Shown: in pieces, positions 17,043 through 25,683 of the stretch
Layout of the letters: every line of letters starts with the position of its first letter
Numbering within the stretch: the first letter of the stretch is position 1
NCBI GenBank assembly: GCA_963834825.1
Contig: CAWICZ010000007.1
Coordinates: forward strand, 242,553-306,552
Reading direction: 5' to 3'
Origin: JACDAN01 sp963834825
GTDB taxonomy: Bacteria > Actinomycetota > Thermoleophilia > Gaiellales > Gaiellaceae
Length of the DNA stretch: 64,000 nt
Translations under genes and position numbers: made by a program
Notes under the pieces: model-generated
The model's input: only the letters and a program-made list of their open reading frames with translations
Database searches by the model: none
Told to the model about the DNA's origin: nothing

Positions 17043-17701
17043 CACTCCGTCCCTTCCTCGAGGTATCGCTCGATCGCGGCGCGTGCGGCGGCTCGCGCGC
17101 GGTGTAAGAGAACTCGCTGGTTGCCGTCCGCGACGCCAAGGTACTCGCAGACCTCGTCCGGAGACCAGCCCTCGACATCGCGAAGCGTGATCACTGCTCT
17201 TTGCATTCGTGGCAGGGCGTCGATCGCTTCGAGGAGCGCGGTGCGCACCTCGCTCGACAGCAGGCGCTCCTCGGGAACACCGTCCCAGCGCGGGACGGCG
17301 CTCGACCACATGCCGGCCCACCGGCCTTCGTCGAAGAACCGGTCGTGACTCACGCCGAGGTCGTCGCCCGACGCCTCGTCCGCCGCGAGCTCGGACAGCG
17401 GCACGAGCCGTTGCTCCTGCTCCGCCCGCCTTCTCGCGCAGTTGCCGAGAATCGCGTAGATCCACGTCCGAAGCGACGATTTCGCCTCGAACCCGTCGAG
17501 GCCTCGGACGACGTTCAGCCACGTCTCCTGAACCACCTCTTCGGCCACCGCGCGGCGCGAGACGAACGCCATCGCGACCCGCGTCATCGACGGCGTGTGC
17601 CTGCGAACGAGCGCGCAGAAGGCTTCCTCGTTTCCCTCCCGCAGCTGGGCGAGGAGTTGCTCCTCCGTGCGTTCGATCGCGACGGTCCGCGATTCGACCA
17701 C
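17042..17701 (-). CDS. ECF-type RNA polymerase sigma factor
   Basis: Sigma-70 region 2 is clear (EEAFCALVRRHTPSMTRVA, AEEVVQETWLNVVRGL) and region 4 has DALPRMQRAVITLRDVEGWSPDEVCEYLG. The 219 residues fit an ECF factor. It overlaps its zinc-finger anti-sigma gene by one base, so it is probably released by a stress signal, perhaps redox. A second ECF gene runs divergently from a 50-bp shared promoter region. Confidence 0.88.
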   Translation of the reverse strand: MVESRTVAIERTEEQLLAQLREGNEEAFCALVRRHTPSMTRVAMAFVSRRAVAEEVVQETWLNVVRGLDGFEAKSSLRTWIYAILGNCARRRAEQEQRLVPLSELAADEASGDDLGVSHDRFFDEGRWAGMWSSAVPRWDGVPEERLLSSEVRTALLEAIDALPRMQRAVITLRDVEGWSPDEVCEYLGVADGNQRVLLHRARAAARAAIERYLEEGTE

Positions 17702-17751
17702 GGACCAAACGGTATCCGTAACACCCGACGCGGTCGCGTCTCTACCCTGGT

Positions 17752-18330
17752 ATGGCCCCTTCGATCGGTGACGATCACGAGCTGCTCGCCGCGTGCGCAG
17801 CGGGTGACGAGCAGGCGCTGGGTTCGCTGTACGACCGGTTCGGGACGGTCGCCTACCGTCTCGCGCTGCGCGTCCTGCGCGACGCCGCCCTGGCGGAAGA
17901 CGCGGTGCAGGAGGCGTTCCTCGCCGTGTGGCGGCAGGCGGCGAGCTTCGACAGCTCTCGCGGAAAGGCGTCGACCTGGATTCTCACGCTCGTCCACCGG
18001 CGGGCCGTCGACCTCGTGCGCCGCCAGGCCCGCTTCAGCGAGCTTCCCGAGCAGCTCGGGGTGATCGCTCCTCAGGCCGTCGTCGCCGAGAGCGCCGACG
18101 ACGACGTCGTACTTCGAGAGGCGCGAGGCGAGGTTCAGGCGGCGCTGGCAACGCTGTCGCAGGCCGAGCGCGAAGTCCTCGACCTCGCCTACTGGGGCGG
18201 CCTGACCCAGTCGGAGATCGCGACCAAGCTGGGCATCCCGTCCGGGACGGTGAAGAGCCGGACGTTCAGCGCTCTCAGGCGGCTCCGAGAGGCGCTGAGC
18301 CAGGGGCATGAGCTGACGGCCGTCCACTGA
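17752..18330 (+). CDS. ECF-type RNA polymerase sigma factor (SigK-like)
   Basis: A 192-residue ECF sigma with region 2 (EQALGSLYDRFGTVAYRLAL, AEDAVQEAFLAVWRQ) and region 4 (LSQAEREVLDLAYWGGLTQSEIATKLGIPSGTVKSR). No anti-sigma gene is adjacent on its strand. Downstream 66 bases lies a 39-codon hydrophobic peptide gene. It is divergent from the other ECF gene, and the two may cross-regulate. Confidence 0.9.
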   Translation: MAPSIGDDHELLAACAAGDEQALGSLYDRFGTVAYRLALRVLRDAALAEDAVQEAFLAVWRQAASFDSSRGKASTWILTLVHRRAVDLVRRQARFSELPEQLGVIAPQAVVAESADDDVVLREARGEVQAALATLSQAEREVLDLAYWGGLTQSEIATKLGIPSGTVKSRTFSALRRLREALSQGHELTAVH

Positions 18331-18396
18331 ACCGCCGAGGCAAGCCGGTGCGAATCAGCGGTGCACCCGCCGTCTACCACCAGTTGGAGGTCAACG

Positions 18397-18516
18397 ATGC
18401 GCACGATTCTCGGATCCCTAGGCGTCACGCTCGTCGCGATGCTCGCCGTCGCCGTGACCGCTGTCCCCGTCGTCGCCGCGACGGCCATCGAGTACGGCTT
18501 GATCGCCTGCCTTTAG
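18397..18516 (+). CDS. 39-residue hydrophobic peptide with Flp-pilin-like TAIEYGLI motif
   Basis: A good ribosome site (TTGGAGG, six bases before ATG) leads MRTILGSLGVTLVAMLAVAV followed by AATAIEYGLIACL and a stop. TAIEYGLI is the hallmark of Flp/TadA-type pilins around the prepilin cleavage site, but here the protein ends right after it, where a pilin would continue for ~20 residues. It may be a truncated pilin, a frameshift, or a different small membrane peptide. It follows an ECF sigma gene. No tad locus is visible. Confidence 0.45.
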   Translation: MRTILGSLGVTLVAMLAVAVTAVPVVAATAIEYGLIACL

Positions 18517-19068
18517 TGCGCGCGGTAGCGGAGGAACGCCATCCCGTTGCCGAAACGGCGTTCGTCCAGCAGTTCGAGCTCCGCACGAACCTCGTCGGGG
18601 AGGGCCTCCGTGCCGCCTCCGACCATGATCGGGCGCAACGAACAACTGGAGCTCGTCGACCAACCCGGCCCTGATCGCCTGACCCGCGAGCTCGGGACCG
18701 CCGACGGCGAGATTACGTTCGGCTGACGCCTTCAGCTGCCGGACCGCCTCGGGTTCGAACTCTCGCTCGAGTCGCGTCCTTGCGCTGGAAACGGTTTCCA
18801 GGGTCTTCGAGTAGACGATCTTGTCGGCCGCCCGCCAGATCTCCGCGAAGTCACGGATGTACGGCGGCTGATCGGCGAGCTCGGGCGTCTCCCAGGCGAT
18901 CATCACCTCGTACATCCGTCGCCCGTAGAGATAGGTGCCGACCGGCCGCGCGAGGTCGTTGACGAAGGTGTGCACCTCCTCGTCCGGCTCACCCCAGTCG
19001 AACTTGCCATCCTCGTCCGCGACATAGCCGTCGAGCGACATGATCGTCAGGTAGATCAGCTCGGCCAT
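18513..19068 (-). CDS. Dihydrofolate-reductase/RibD C-terminal-domain family protein, frameshifted
   Basis: The start LIYLTIMSLDGYVADEDGKFDW and the motif GTYLYGRRMYEVM are typical of the RibD_C/DHFR-like reductases common in actinobacteria. VGGPELAGQAIRAGLVDELQLFVAP reads into a break near 18635, where one extra base shifts the conserved IMVGGGT and the final LDERRFGNGMAFLRYR into another frame. About 184 residues when joined. It likely binds NADPH; substrate unknown. Confidence 0.78.
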
Positions 19069-19078
19069 GTTCGGACCT

Positions 19079-19107
19079 TACGGCTTGCCGGCGCGGATGC
19101 CGTCGAC
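19079..19107. repeat. Left copy of ~29-bp near-identical direct repeat flanking the menaquinone operon
   Basis: TACGGCTTGCCGGCGCGGAT followed by GCCGTCGAC matches the sequence at 29972-30000 at 26 of 29 positions in the same orientation. At the right edge these bases encode the last residues of ketopantoate reductase (VDGIRAGEP); here the same strand reads VDGIRAGKP and a stop, but no complete gene is visible. It may be a recombination remnant or chance similarity. Confidence 0.45.
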
Positions 19108-19187
19108 GGCGCGCACGCGCTCCGCGGAGGCGCCCGAGCGGTGCTTTCCGCCCAGGGCACCCTACGCGACTTGGTACAGTCGAACAT

Positions 19188-19201
19188 ACCGACCGGTCGG
19201 T
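19188..19201. promoter_or_regulatory. TetR-type operator upstream of the menaquinone operon
   Basis: ACCGACCGGTCGGT is a perfect 14-bp palindrome, extended by a further CGGT, lying 23-36 bases before the tetR start. Such A-C-C-G-A-C-C/G-G-T-C-G-G-T sites are classic TetR operators. It is expected to repress the whole tetR-men operon. Confidence 0.7.
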
Positions 19202-19223
19202 CGGTTTATGCGGTGGAGTCGCG

Positions 19224-19874
19224 ATGAGGCGGAACGAGGGCCGAGGACTCACACAGGCTGAGCGGAGTCGGGCGCGCCGGGAGCGGATCCTCGACGCGGC
19301 GTTCCACACGTTCACCCGGCGCGGGTATCGAGACACAGCGGTGGATGAGATCGCCGCGGCCGCCGAAACCAGCAAGGGCGGGGTGTACTTCCACTTCCCG
19401 ACCAAGGAGGCGATCTTCCGCGAGTTGGTCCGGACGACCGCGGACCGGCTCGCCGCGAAGGTGGAGCAGGCAGTCGCCGAACAGACCGAACCGATCGCCC
19501 GTGCCGACGCCGCCCTGCGGACCGTGCTCGTCACGTTCGCCGGCCATCGGACGATGGCGCGCCTGCTGTTCGTCGACGCGATGGGCGCCGGGCGCGTGTT
19601 CAACGCAGAGACGAACGCGCTCCACGACAGGTTCGCCGGCATGATCGCGGGCTACCTGGATGAGGCGGTCGAGGCCGGCACGATCCCGCCGATCGATGCC
19701 GCGCTGACCGGCGTGGCCTGGTTCGGGGCGGTCAACGAGGTCGTCGCCCGCTGGCTGCTGGTGGACGACCCCGAGCCGCTCGAGACGGTCTATCCGACGC
19801 TCCGCGCGCTGCTGTTTCGCAGCGTCCGCGTGGACGAGGCGCGCATCGCCGACCATTCGGCGCTCTCGACGTGA
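19224..19874 (+). CDS. TetR-family transcriptional regulator of the men operon
   Basis: The N-terminal HTH (RARRERILDAAFHTFTRRGYRDTAVDEIAAAA, then GGVYFHFPTKEAIF) is typical TetR. The helical C-terminal ligand domain covers residues ~60-216. GTGGAG precedes the ATG. It is the first gene of the menaquinone operon; its TGA lies in the GTGA overlap with menF, so it is translated with the pathway genes and probably represses them through the palindrome just upstream. Ligand unknown; a pathway intermediate or quinone state is a reasonable guess. Confidence 0.88.
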   Translation: MRRNEGRGLTQAERSRARRERILDAAFHTFTRRGYRDTAVDEIAAAAETSKGGVYFHFPTKEAIFRELVRTTADRLAAKVEQAVAEQTEPIARADAALRTVLVTFAGHRTMARLLFVDAMGAGRVFNAETNALHDRFAGMIAGYLDEAVEAGTIPPIDAALTGVAWFGAVNEVVARWLLVDDPEPLETVYPTLRALLFRSVRVDEARIADHSALST

Positions 19875-21346
19875 GCGTCGCCGACCGGCGTTCGACGATC
19901 GGGGGTCGGGTTCCCATCGCTTCCGCGTTGCGCCCGCTGCTGGCGTCGGCACGCAAACGGGGCAGTCGACCCCTCATCTCGACCACGCTCCCCATCACCG
20001 CCATTGACCCAATCGAACTCTTCGGGGCCGCGAGGGCGCTCGGTTTCGAAGCCGCGCTGTGGCTCCAGCCCACGGCCGAGCGGTCGATCGTCGGAATCGG
20101 GCGGGCGTGGGCGGTCGAAGCCGCCGGAGTCGATCGCTTCGCGGCGACGACCGCAGCCTGGCGAGCGGTCCTGGCCGACGCCGTCGGGTCGAGTCCCACC
20201 TCCGACACGCGCGGGATCGGCCCGACGCTCCTCGGCGGGCTCGGGTTCACGGGGAAGACCCCCGAGGCCGATGATCCATGGAAGCCGTTCGGACCGTCAT
20301 CGCTCGTGCTGCCAACCTTCGCCGTCGCTCGGAGCGGGCCATCGACGATGCTGACCGTTGGCCTGGCACCGGATCGCCCGGATGATCCCGACCCGATGGA
20401 GGTCGAGCTCGCGTGGGATGCGTTGGCGCGCGACGCACGCGAGCGCGAGGCTTCGACGGGCGGGTCGCCCGCGACCGAGGGGGCGGCATGGTTCGAGTCC
20501 GACACGCTCCAGGTCGTCGATGAGCGGCCAGGTCGAGCCGGATGGGAGCGGACCGTCGGCTTGTTCGCCGGGGCGGTTGGTCGCGGCCGGATCGACAAGG
20601 TCGTATTGGCGCGACGGGTCGTCTTCCGCGCTGCAGCCGACCTCGACGTCTTGGCGGCCCTCCGGCACCTTGCCCGAACCGCACCAGAGAGCACGACGTT
20701 CGCGTTCGTCCGGGGCGGAACGACGTTTCTGGGAGCGACGCCCGAGCGTCTCGTCCGCACGGCCGGGCGCTCGTTCGAGACCGTCGCGATCGCGGGTTCC
20801 GCCGCGCGCGGCGTGGATCCGAGCGAGGACGAACGGTTCGCGGCCGCCCTGCTCGCGAGCGAGAAGGATCGCGAAGAGCTCGCCGTGGTCGTGGACATGC
20901 TCCGCTCCAGCCTCACGCCCATCGTCGAGACACTGCAGCTCGCGGAGACCCCCGCCATCCTGCCGCTCCGCCACCTCCAGCACCTCGTGACCCCGATCAC
21001 GGGCACGACCCGCGACGAGGCCGGTCTGCTCGCACTCGCCGGTCAGCTCCACCCGACCCCCGCCGTGGGCGGGGCGCCGCGCGACGTCGCGCTCGCACTC
21101 ATCGAGGAGTACGAGGGATTCGACCGCGGCTGGTACGCGGGGCCCATTGGCTGGCTGGGGGCTGACGGGGACGGTGAACTCATGGTGGCGCTACGGTGCG
21201 GGCTCGTCAGGGACGCGGAGGCGACGCTGTTCGCCGGCTGCGGCATCGTGGCCGACTCCGACCCGGGGCGGGAGTGGGAGGAGTCCCGACTCAAGCTCCG
21301 GACGATGATCGCCGCGCTCGGCGGTGTCGTCGAGCGGTCGAGATGA
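19871..21346 (+). CDS. menF: Isochorismate synthase
   Basis: It converts chorismate to isochorismate, the first menaquinone step. The C-terminal chorismate-binding domain has DKVVLARRVVF, FLGATPERLV, IAGSAARG, LHPTPAVGG and the terminal GCGIVADSDPGREWEE. The 491 residues are a normal length. GTG start in a GTGA overlap with tetR. The neighbours fix its role as menaquinone rather than siderophore synthesis. Confidence 0.93.
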   Translation: MSVADRRSTIGGRVPIASALRPLLASARKRGSRPLISTTLPITAIDPIELFGAARALGFEAALWLQPTAERSIVGIGRAWAVEAAGVDRFAATTAAWRAVLADAVGSSPTSDTRGIGPTLLGGLGFTGKTPEADDPWKPFGPSSLVLPTFAVARSGPSTMLTVGLAPDRPDDPDPMEVELAWDALARDAREREASTGGSPATEGAAWFESDTLQVVDERPGRAGWERTVGLFAGAVGRGRIDKVVLARRVVFRAAADLDVLAALRHLARTAPESTTFAFVRGGTTFLGATPERLVRTAGRSFETVAIAGSAARGVDPSEDERFAAALLASEKDREELAVVVDMLRSSLTPIVETLQLAETPAILPLRHLQHLVTPITGTTRDEAGLLALAGQLHPTPAVGGAPRDVALALIEEYEGFDRGWYAGPIGWLGADGDGELMVALRCGLVRDAEATLFAGCGIVADSDPGREWEESRLKLRTMIAALGGVVERSR

Positions 21347-23127
21347 CGGATGTCCTCGCCCTCCGTGCGATGGTCGAGGCCCTCGTCGAAGCGGGCGTCA
21401 CCGACGTGATCGTCTGCCCCGGGTCGCGCTCGACGCCGCTCGCTCTCGCCACTCGGGCACACCCGGGTCTTTGCGTCCGCGTCCTGCTGGACGAGCGGTC
21501 CGCAGGATTCTTCGCGCTCGGGCTGGCCCGGGCCTCGCGCCGTCCGGTGGCCGTCGTCGTCACCTCGGGGACGGCTGTGGCCAACCTCCTGCCGGCGGTC
21601 GTCGAGGCGTCGCTCGCGCGTGTCCCCCTCGTCCTGCTGACGGCCGATCGACCGCCCGAACTGCGCGATCGGGGCGCGCCCCAGACGATCGACCAGGTCC
21701 GCATCTTCGGTGGCTACGTCCGCTGGTTCGCCGAGGTGCCGTTGCTCGACGGCGCGCCGGAGACGCAGCGGCACGTCCGCTCGGTCGTCGGCAGAGCGGT
21801 GGCCACGGCACGCGCTGGTCCGGCCGGTCCGGTCCATCTCAACATCGGGTTCCGGGAGCCGCTCGTCCCGTCGGCCGCACTCGGACCGCTCGCATCACCC
21901 GACGACGGGCAGCGACTTGCGGGTCCGTTCACGGAGGTCGTGGCCGGACCGCCCGGGCTGGCCCCGGCGGATCTGGCGGACCTCGCCACGCGCCTGGCCT
22001 TGGTCGAGCGCGGGCTGATCGTCGCCGGACCGCAGGACGACCCGCACCTCCCGGCGGCCCTCGCGCGTCTCGCGGCGGCGACCGGCTACCCGATCGTCGC
22101 CGACCCGTTGTCCGGGGTTCGCTGCGGACCGCACGACCGCTCGCTCGTCCTGGCCCGCGCCGACCACCTCGTCCGCCCCGGGCCATGGCGCGACGCCCAC
22201 CTCCCCGAGCTCGTCATCAGGTTCGGGGCGACCCCGACGTCGAAGCCGCTGCTGACGCTGCTCGGCGAGGCGATCCCGACCCAGATCGTGGTCGACGGGG
22301 ACCGAGGCTGGAGCGACCCCGCGATCGTCCCGACGACCTTCGTCCACGCCGACGCGACCGACACGGCGAACGCGCTGGCTGACGAGATGGCGGCCATCGG
22401 GTCCGCCGCGGGTCGTGTGCCTGACGCGCGGTGGGCGACTGCCTGGACCGAGGCCGACCGGGCGGCCGATCGGGCGCTCCTCGACTGGCTGTCTCGCGTG
22501 GAGGCAAGTGACGAGCTCTTCGAGGGATTGCCGTTCACGCTGCTTGGCGGGGTGCTCCCGGACGGCGCCCTCCTGTGGGCCGGCAACAGCATGCCCGTCC
22601 GAGATCTCGACGCTTGGCTCCCGGCCAGCAACCGGGCGATCCGGCCGCTGTCCAACCGAGGCGCGAACGGGATCGACGGCGTCGTCTCGACCGCGCTCGG
22701 GACGGCGGCGGCCGGCATCGGCGCGGTGGCGCTCGTGGTCGGGGACGTCTCGTTCCTCCACGACCTGAACGCGCTCGTGGCCGCTCGGCTGCACGGCTTG
22801 TCCGCGACGATCGTGCTCATCGACAATGACGGCGGCGGGATCTTCTCGTTCCTTCCGCAGGCGGCCACGGACGCACCCGAGGTCGGCCTGCCCGACCACT
22901 ACGAGGAACTGTTCGGAACGCCCCACGGCATCGACGTCGGCCCGATCGTCACGGCGCTCGGAGGGGATTACCGATCCGTCAATTCCGCCTCCTTGCGCGA
23001 GGCGCTGGCCGATTCCATCGACCAGCCCGGCGTCCAGGTCCTCAGCTTTCGGACGGACCGCGGACGGAATGTCGAGCTCCATCGCCAGGCCGCCGCCGCC
23101 GTCGCCGACGTGCTGTCACGATCATGA
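21343..23127 (+). CDS. menD: SEPHCHC synthase (2-succinyl-5-enolpyruvyl-6-hydroxy-3-cyclohexene-1-carboxylate synthase)
   Basis: This ThDP-dependent enzyme joins isochorismate and 2-oxoglutarate. The start ATG lies in an ATGA overlap with menF. The N-terminus has CPGSRSTPLALA, and LDERSAGFFALGLA carries the conserved acidic residue for ThDP activation. The C-terminal ThDP/Mg site is GDVSFLHDLNAL with IDNDGGGIFSFLP. 594 residues. Longer in-frame 5' extension exists but is excluded by the overlap and motif placement. Confidence 0.94.
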   Translation: MTDVLALRAMVEALVEAGVTDVIVCPGSRSTPLALATRAHPGLCVRVLLDERSAGFFALGLARASRRPVAVVVTSGTAVANLLPAVVEASLARVPLVLLTADRPPELRDRGAPQTIDQVRIFGGYVRWFAEVPLLDGAPETQRHVRSVVGRAVATARAGPAGPVHLNIGFREPLVPSAALGPLASPDDGQRLAGPFTEVVAGPPGLAPADLADLATRLALVERGLIVAGPQDDPHLPAALARLAAATGYPIVADPLSGVRCGPHDRSLVLARADHLVRPGPWRDAHLPELVIRFGATPTSKPLLTLLGEAIPTQIVVDGDRGWSDPAIVPTTFVHADATDTANALADEMAAIGSAAGRVPDARWATAWTEADRAADRALLDWLSRVEASDELFEGLPFTLLGGVLPDGALLWAGNSMPVRDLDAWLPASNRAIRPLSNRGANGIDGVVSTALGTAAAGIGAVALVVGDVSFLHDLNALVAARLHGLSATIVLIDNDGGGIFSFLPQAATDAPEVGLPDHYEELFGTPHGIDVGPIVTALGGDYRSVNSASLREALADSIDQPGVQVLSFRTDRGRNVELHRQAAAAVADVLSRS

Positions 23128-23945
23128 GCGGCGTCGAAGTCGACGATCTCTACTGGGAGGTCCGGGCCCGAGGCGCGGGGCTCCCACTTCTGCTGCTCCA
23201 TGGCTTCATGGGCCGGGGGTCGAGCTGGGGCGGGCATGCGAGGGCGTTCGCCAGGCATTTTCGCCTCGTAGTGGTCGACCTTCCCGGCCACGGTCGCTCG
23301 GGGAGCCCGATCGACCCCGCCCGCGCGAGCGTCGAGCGGACAGCCGACGACCTCGCAACGATCCTGGCGCGTGAAGGCTGGACCCCGGCGCACGTGCTCG
23401 GCTATTCGCTCGGCGCGCGCATCGCCTTGCGGCTGGCGGCCGCCTATCCGGAGGCGCTTCGGCGTCTGGTCATCGAGAGTCCGTCGGTCGGCCTCGCCAC
23501 CGACGCGGAGCGCCGCGCCCGTCGCGCCGCGGACGAGGCCCGCGCAACCCGGCTCGAGCGCGACGGGATGACCGCGTTCGTCGACGAATGGGAGCGCGAG
23601 CCGGTCTTCGCCAGCCAGGCCGGCCTACCATCCGCGCGTGCGGCGCGACTCCGTTCCGAGCGACTCCGGAACCGGCCGACGGGCCTTGCCACGAGCCTGC
23701 GCGGTGCCGGGCAGGGCAGCATGGAGCCCCTGCAGGAACGTCTCGCGGGGGTCAAGGCGCCGACGCTGGTCATCGCGGGCGCCCTCGACCCGACCGGCCG
23801 GGCACGCGCCGAGGCCGTAGCCGCAGGCATCCCCGGGGCGCGGCTCGAGATCGTCGCGGGGGCCGGCCACGCCGCGCACATCGAGACGCCCACGATCTTC
23901 CGTTCGCTCTCTCTCGCATTCCTGAAGGAGGACTCCGCCACATGA
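23124..23945 (+). CDS. menH: SHCHC synthase, alpha/beta hydrolase
   Basis: MenH eliminates pyruvate from SEPHCHC. The 273-residue alpha/beta hydrolase has the oxyanion region LLLLHGFMGRGSSW, the nucleophile elbow GYSLGA, the acid in GALDPTGRA and the catalytic His in GAGHAAHIETP. It overlaps menD and menB by ATGA junctions. A second hydrolase is fused to MenE downstream, so the assignment of this one as MenH rests on its position between menD and menB and on its length. Confidence 0.88.
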   Translation: MSGVEVDDLYWEVRARGAGLPLLLLHGFMGRGSSWGGHARAFARHFRLVVVDLPGHGRSGSPIDPARASVERTADDLATILAREGWTPAHVLGYSLGARIALRLAAAYPEALRRLVIESPSVGLATDAERRARRAADEARATRLERDGMTAFVDEWEREPVFASQAGLPSARAARLRSERLRNRPTGLATSLRGAGQGSMEPLQERLAGVKAPTLVIAGALDPTGRARAEAVAAGIPGARLEIVAGAGHAAHIETPTIFRSLSLAFLKEDSAT

Positions 23946-24769
23946 GCGCCGCCGTCACCTGGACCCGTTCGATCGACTACGAGGACATCCGCTACGAGCA
24001 GTCGGGGACCGGGATCGCCCGGGTGATGATCGATCGCCCCGAGGTCCACAACGCCTTCCGACCCGAGACGATCCAGGAGCTCATCGACGCGTTCGCGCGG
24101 ATCCGCGACGACCCCTCGATCGGTTGCGTCCTGTTTACCGGCGCAGGCGATGAGGCCTTCTGCTCCGGTGGCGACCAGCGCTACAAGGACCGCGGCGGGT
24201 ACGTGGGGAGCGACGGCCTGGCTCGGCTCAACGTGCTCGACCTGCAGCGCCAGATCCGGTCGCTGCCGATCCCGGTCATCGCGCTCGTCAACGGCTTCGC
24301 CATCGGCGGCGGCCAGGTGCTGCAGGTCGTGTGCGACCTCGCGATCGCCGGCGACAACGCCATCTTCGGCCAGACCGGTCCGCAAGTCGGCAGTTTCGAT
24401 GCCGGCTTCGGGATCGGTCTCCTGGCGCGGCTGGTGGGTGACCGTAAGGCCAAGGAGATCTGGTTCCTGTGCCATCGCTATGACGCGGCCGAGGCCCTCG
24501 AGATGGGCCTCGTCAACCGCGTGGTCCCGCTGGCGGAGCTGGAGGCCGCCGGCGTCGAGTGGGCGCACGAGATCCTGGCCATGAGCCCGACGGCGATCCG
24601 GTTCCTGAAGTCGGCCTTCCTCGTCGCCACCGACGGACTGGCCGGGTTGCAGGAGTTCGCCGGCAATGCGACGGGCCTGTATTACACGACCGACGAAGCG
24701 CAGGAGGGCTCCCAGGCGTTCCTAGAGCACCGTCCCCCGGACTTCTCCCGGTTTCCGCGCCGCCCGTGA
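23942..24769 (+). CDS. menB: 1,4-Dihydroxy-2-naphthoyl-CoA synthase
   Basis: Crotonase-fold enzyme that closes the second ring. Motifs: FCSGGDQRYKDRGGYVG, NGFAIGGGQVLQVVCDL, GQTGPQVGSFDAGFG, and the C-terminal tail EGSQAFLEHRPPDFS, all nearly diagnostic for MenB. The 275 residues start at the ATG in the ATGA overlap with menH. Confidence 0.95.
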   Translation: MSAAVTWTRSIDYEDIRYEQSGTGIARVMIDRPEVHNAFRPETIQELIDAFARIRDDPSIGCVLFTGAGDEAFCSGGDQRYKDRGGYVGSDGLARLNVLDLQRQIRSLPIPVIALVNGFAIGGGQVLQVVCDLAIAGDNAIFGQTGPQVGSFDAGFGIGLLARLVGDRKAKEIWFLCHRYDAAEALEMGLVNRVVPLAELEAAGVEWAHEILAMSPTAIRFLKSAFLVATDGLAGLQEFAGNATGLYYTTDEAQEGSQAFLEHRPPDFSRFPRRP

Positions 24770-25683
24770 CGAGCGTGACCGCCGGCGCCGCCTCTGGGCG
24801 GCCATCCACGTTCCGGATCTGGCTCCTCGCCATCCGGCCGGCGACCCTGCCCGCAGCCATGAGCGGCGTCGTCGTGGGTCTCGGGGCCGCGCTCGCTGTC
24901 GGTGCGCCCTTCCGTCTCGACACGGCGGTCGGCTGCCTCGCCGTCGCGCTCCTCCTGCAGATCACCGCGAACCTGGCCAACGACCTGTCCGACTTCCGGA
25001 AGGGCGCCGACATGCCGGAGCGGACGGGGCCCATCCGGGTCGCCGCCGCCGGCCTGGTGACCGAGCGCCAGCTCGAGGTCGCCATCGTCGTGACGATCGC
25101 GCTGGCCGTCATCGTCGGGCTGTGGCTGACGGTCGTCGGCGGACCGATCCTGCTCGCCCTCGGCGCCCTGGCCATCGTCGCGGCGCTCGCGTACACCGGT
25201 GGCCCGTGGCCGTACGGCTATCGAGGGCTCGGTGAGGTCTTCGTCTTCGTCTTCTTCGGACTCGTCGCCGTCGCGGGCACGGCGTACCTCCAGGCCGGCC
25301 GGATGGAGCCGCTGTTCGTCGCGGCCGCGATTCCGGTCGGCGCGCTGACGACCGCGATCCTCGTCGTCAACAACCTCCGCGACATCTCGACCGACACGAT
25401 CGCCGGCAAGCGCACCCTGGCGGTCATCCTCGGTCCGCGCGCCACGACGGTCGAGTACGCCGTCCTCCTGTTGATGGCGTTCGTCGCGCCCGTCGCACTC
25501 GCGGCGGCCGGCCGTGGCGTCCCCGTCCTCCTCCCACTGCTGGCCGTCCCGCTCGCGTGGCGCCCGTTCGGAACCGTCCGGACATACACCGAGCCGCGCC
25601 AGCTCAACCCGGTCCTCAAGGCGACCGCGCGTCTGGCGCTCGTCCATAGCCTGCTCTTTGCGATCGGTCTCGCGCTGTCGTGA
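24766..25683 (+). CDS. menA: 1,4-Dihydroxy-2-naphthoate polyprenyltransferase
   Basis: UbiA-family membrane enzyme that prenylates DHNA. It has eight or nine hydrophobic helices and both Asp-rich prenyl-diphosphate sites: NLANDLSDFRKGAD and NNLRDISTDTIAGKRTLAV. The GTG start lies in a GTGA overlap with menB. It needs the free acid DHNA, so a DHNA-CoA thioesterase must act before it. Confidence 0.93.
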   Translation: MTSVTAGAASGRPSTFRIWLLAIRPATLPAAMSGVVVGLGAALAVGAPFRLDTAVGCLAVALLLQITANLANDLSDFRKGADMPERTGPIRVAAAGLVTERQLEVAIVVTIALAVIVGLWLTVVGGPILLALGALAIVAALAYTGGPWPYGYRGLGEVFVFVFFGLVAVAGTAYLQAGRMEPLFVAAAIPVGALTTAILVVNNLRDISTDTIAGKRTLAVILGPRATTVEYAVLLLMAFVAPVALAAAGRGVPVLLPLLAVPLAWRPFGTVRTYTEPRQLNPVLKATARLALVHSLLFAIGLALS

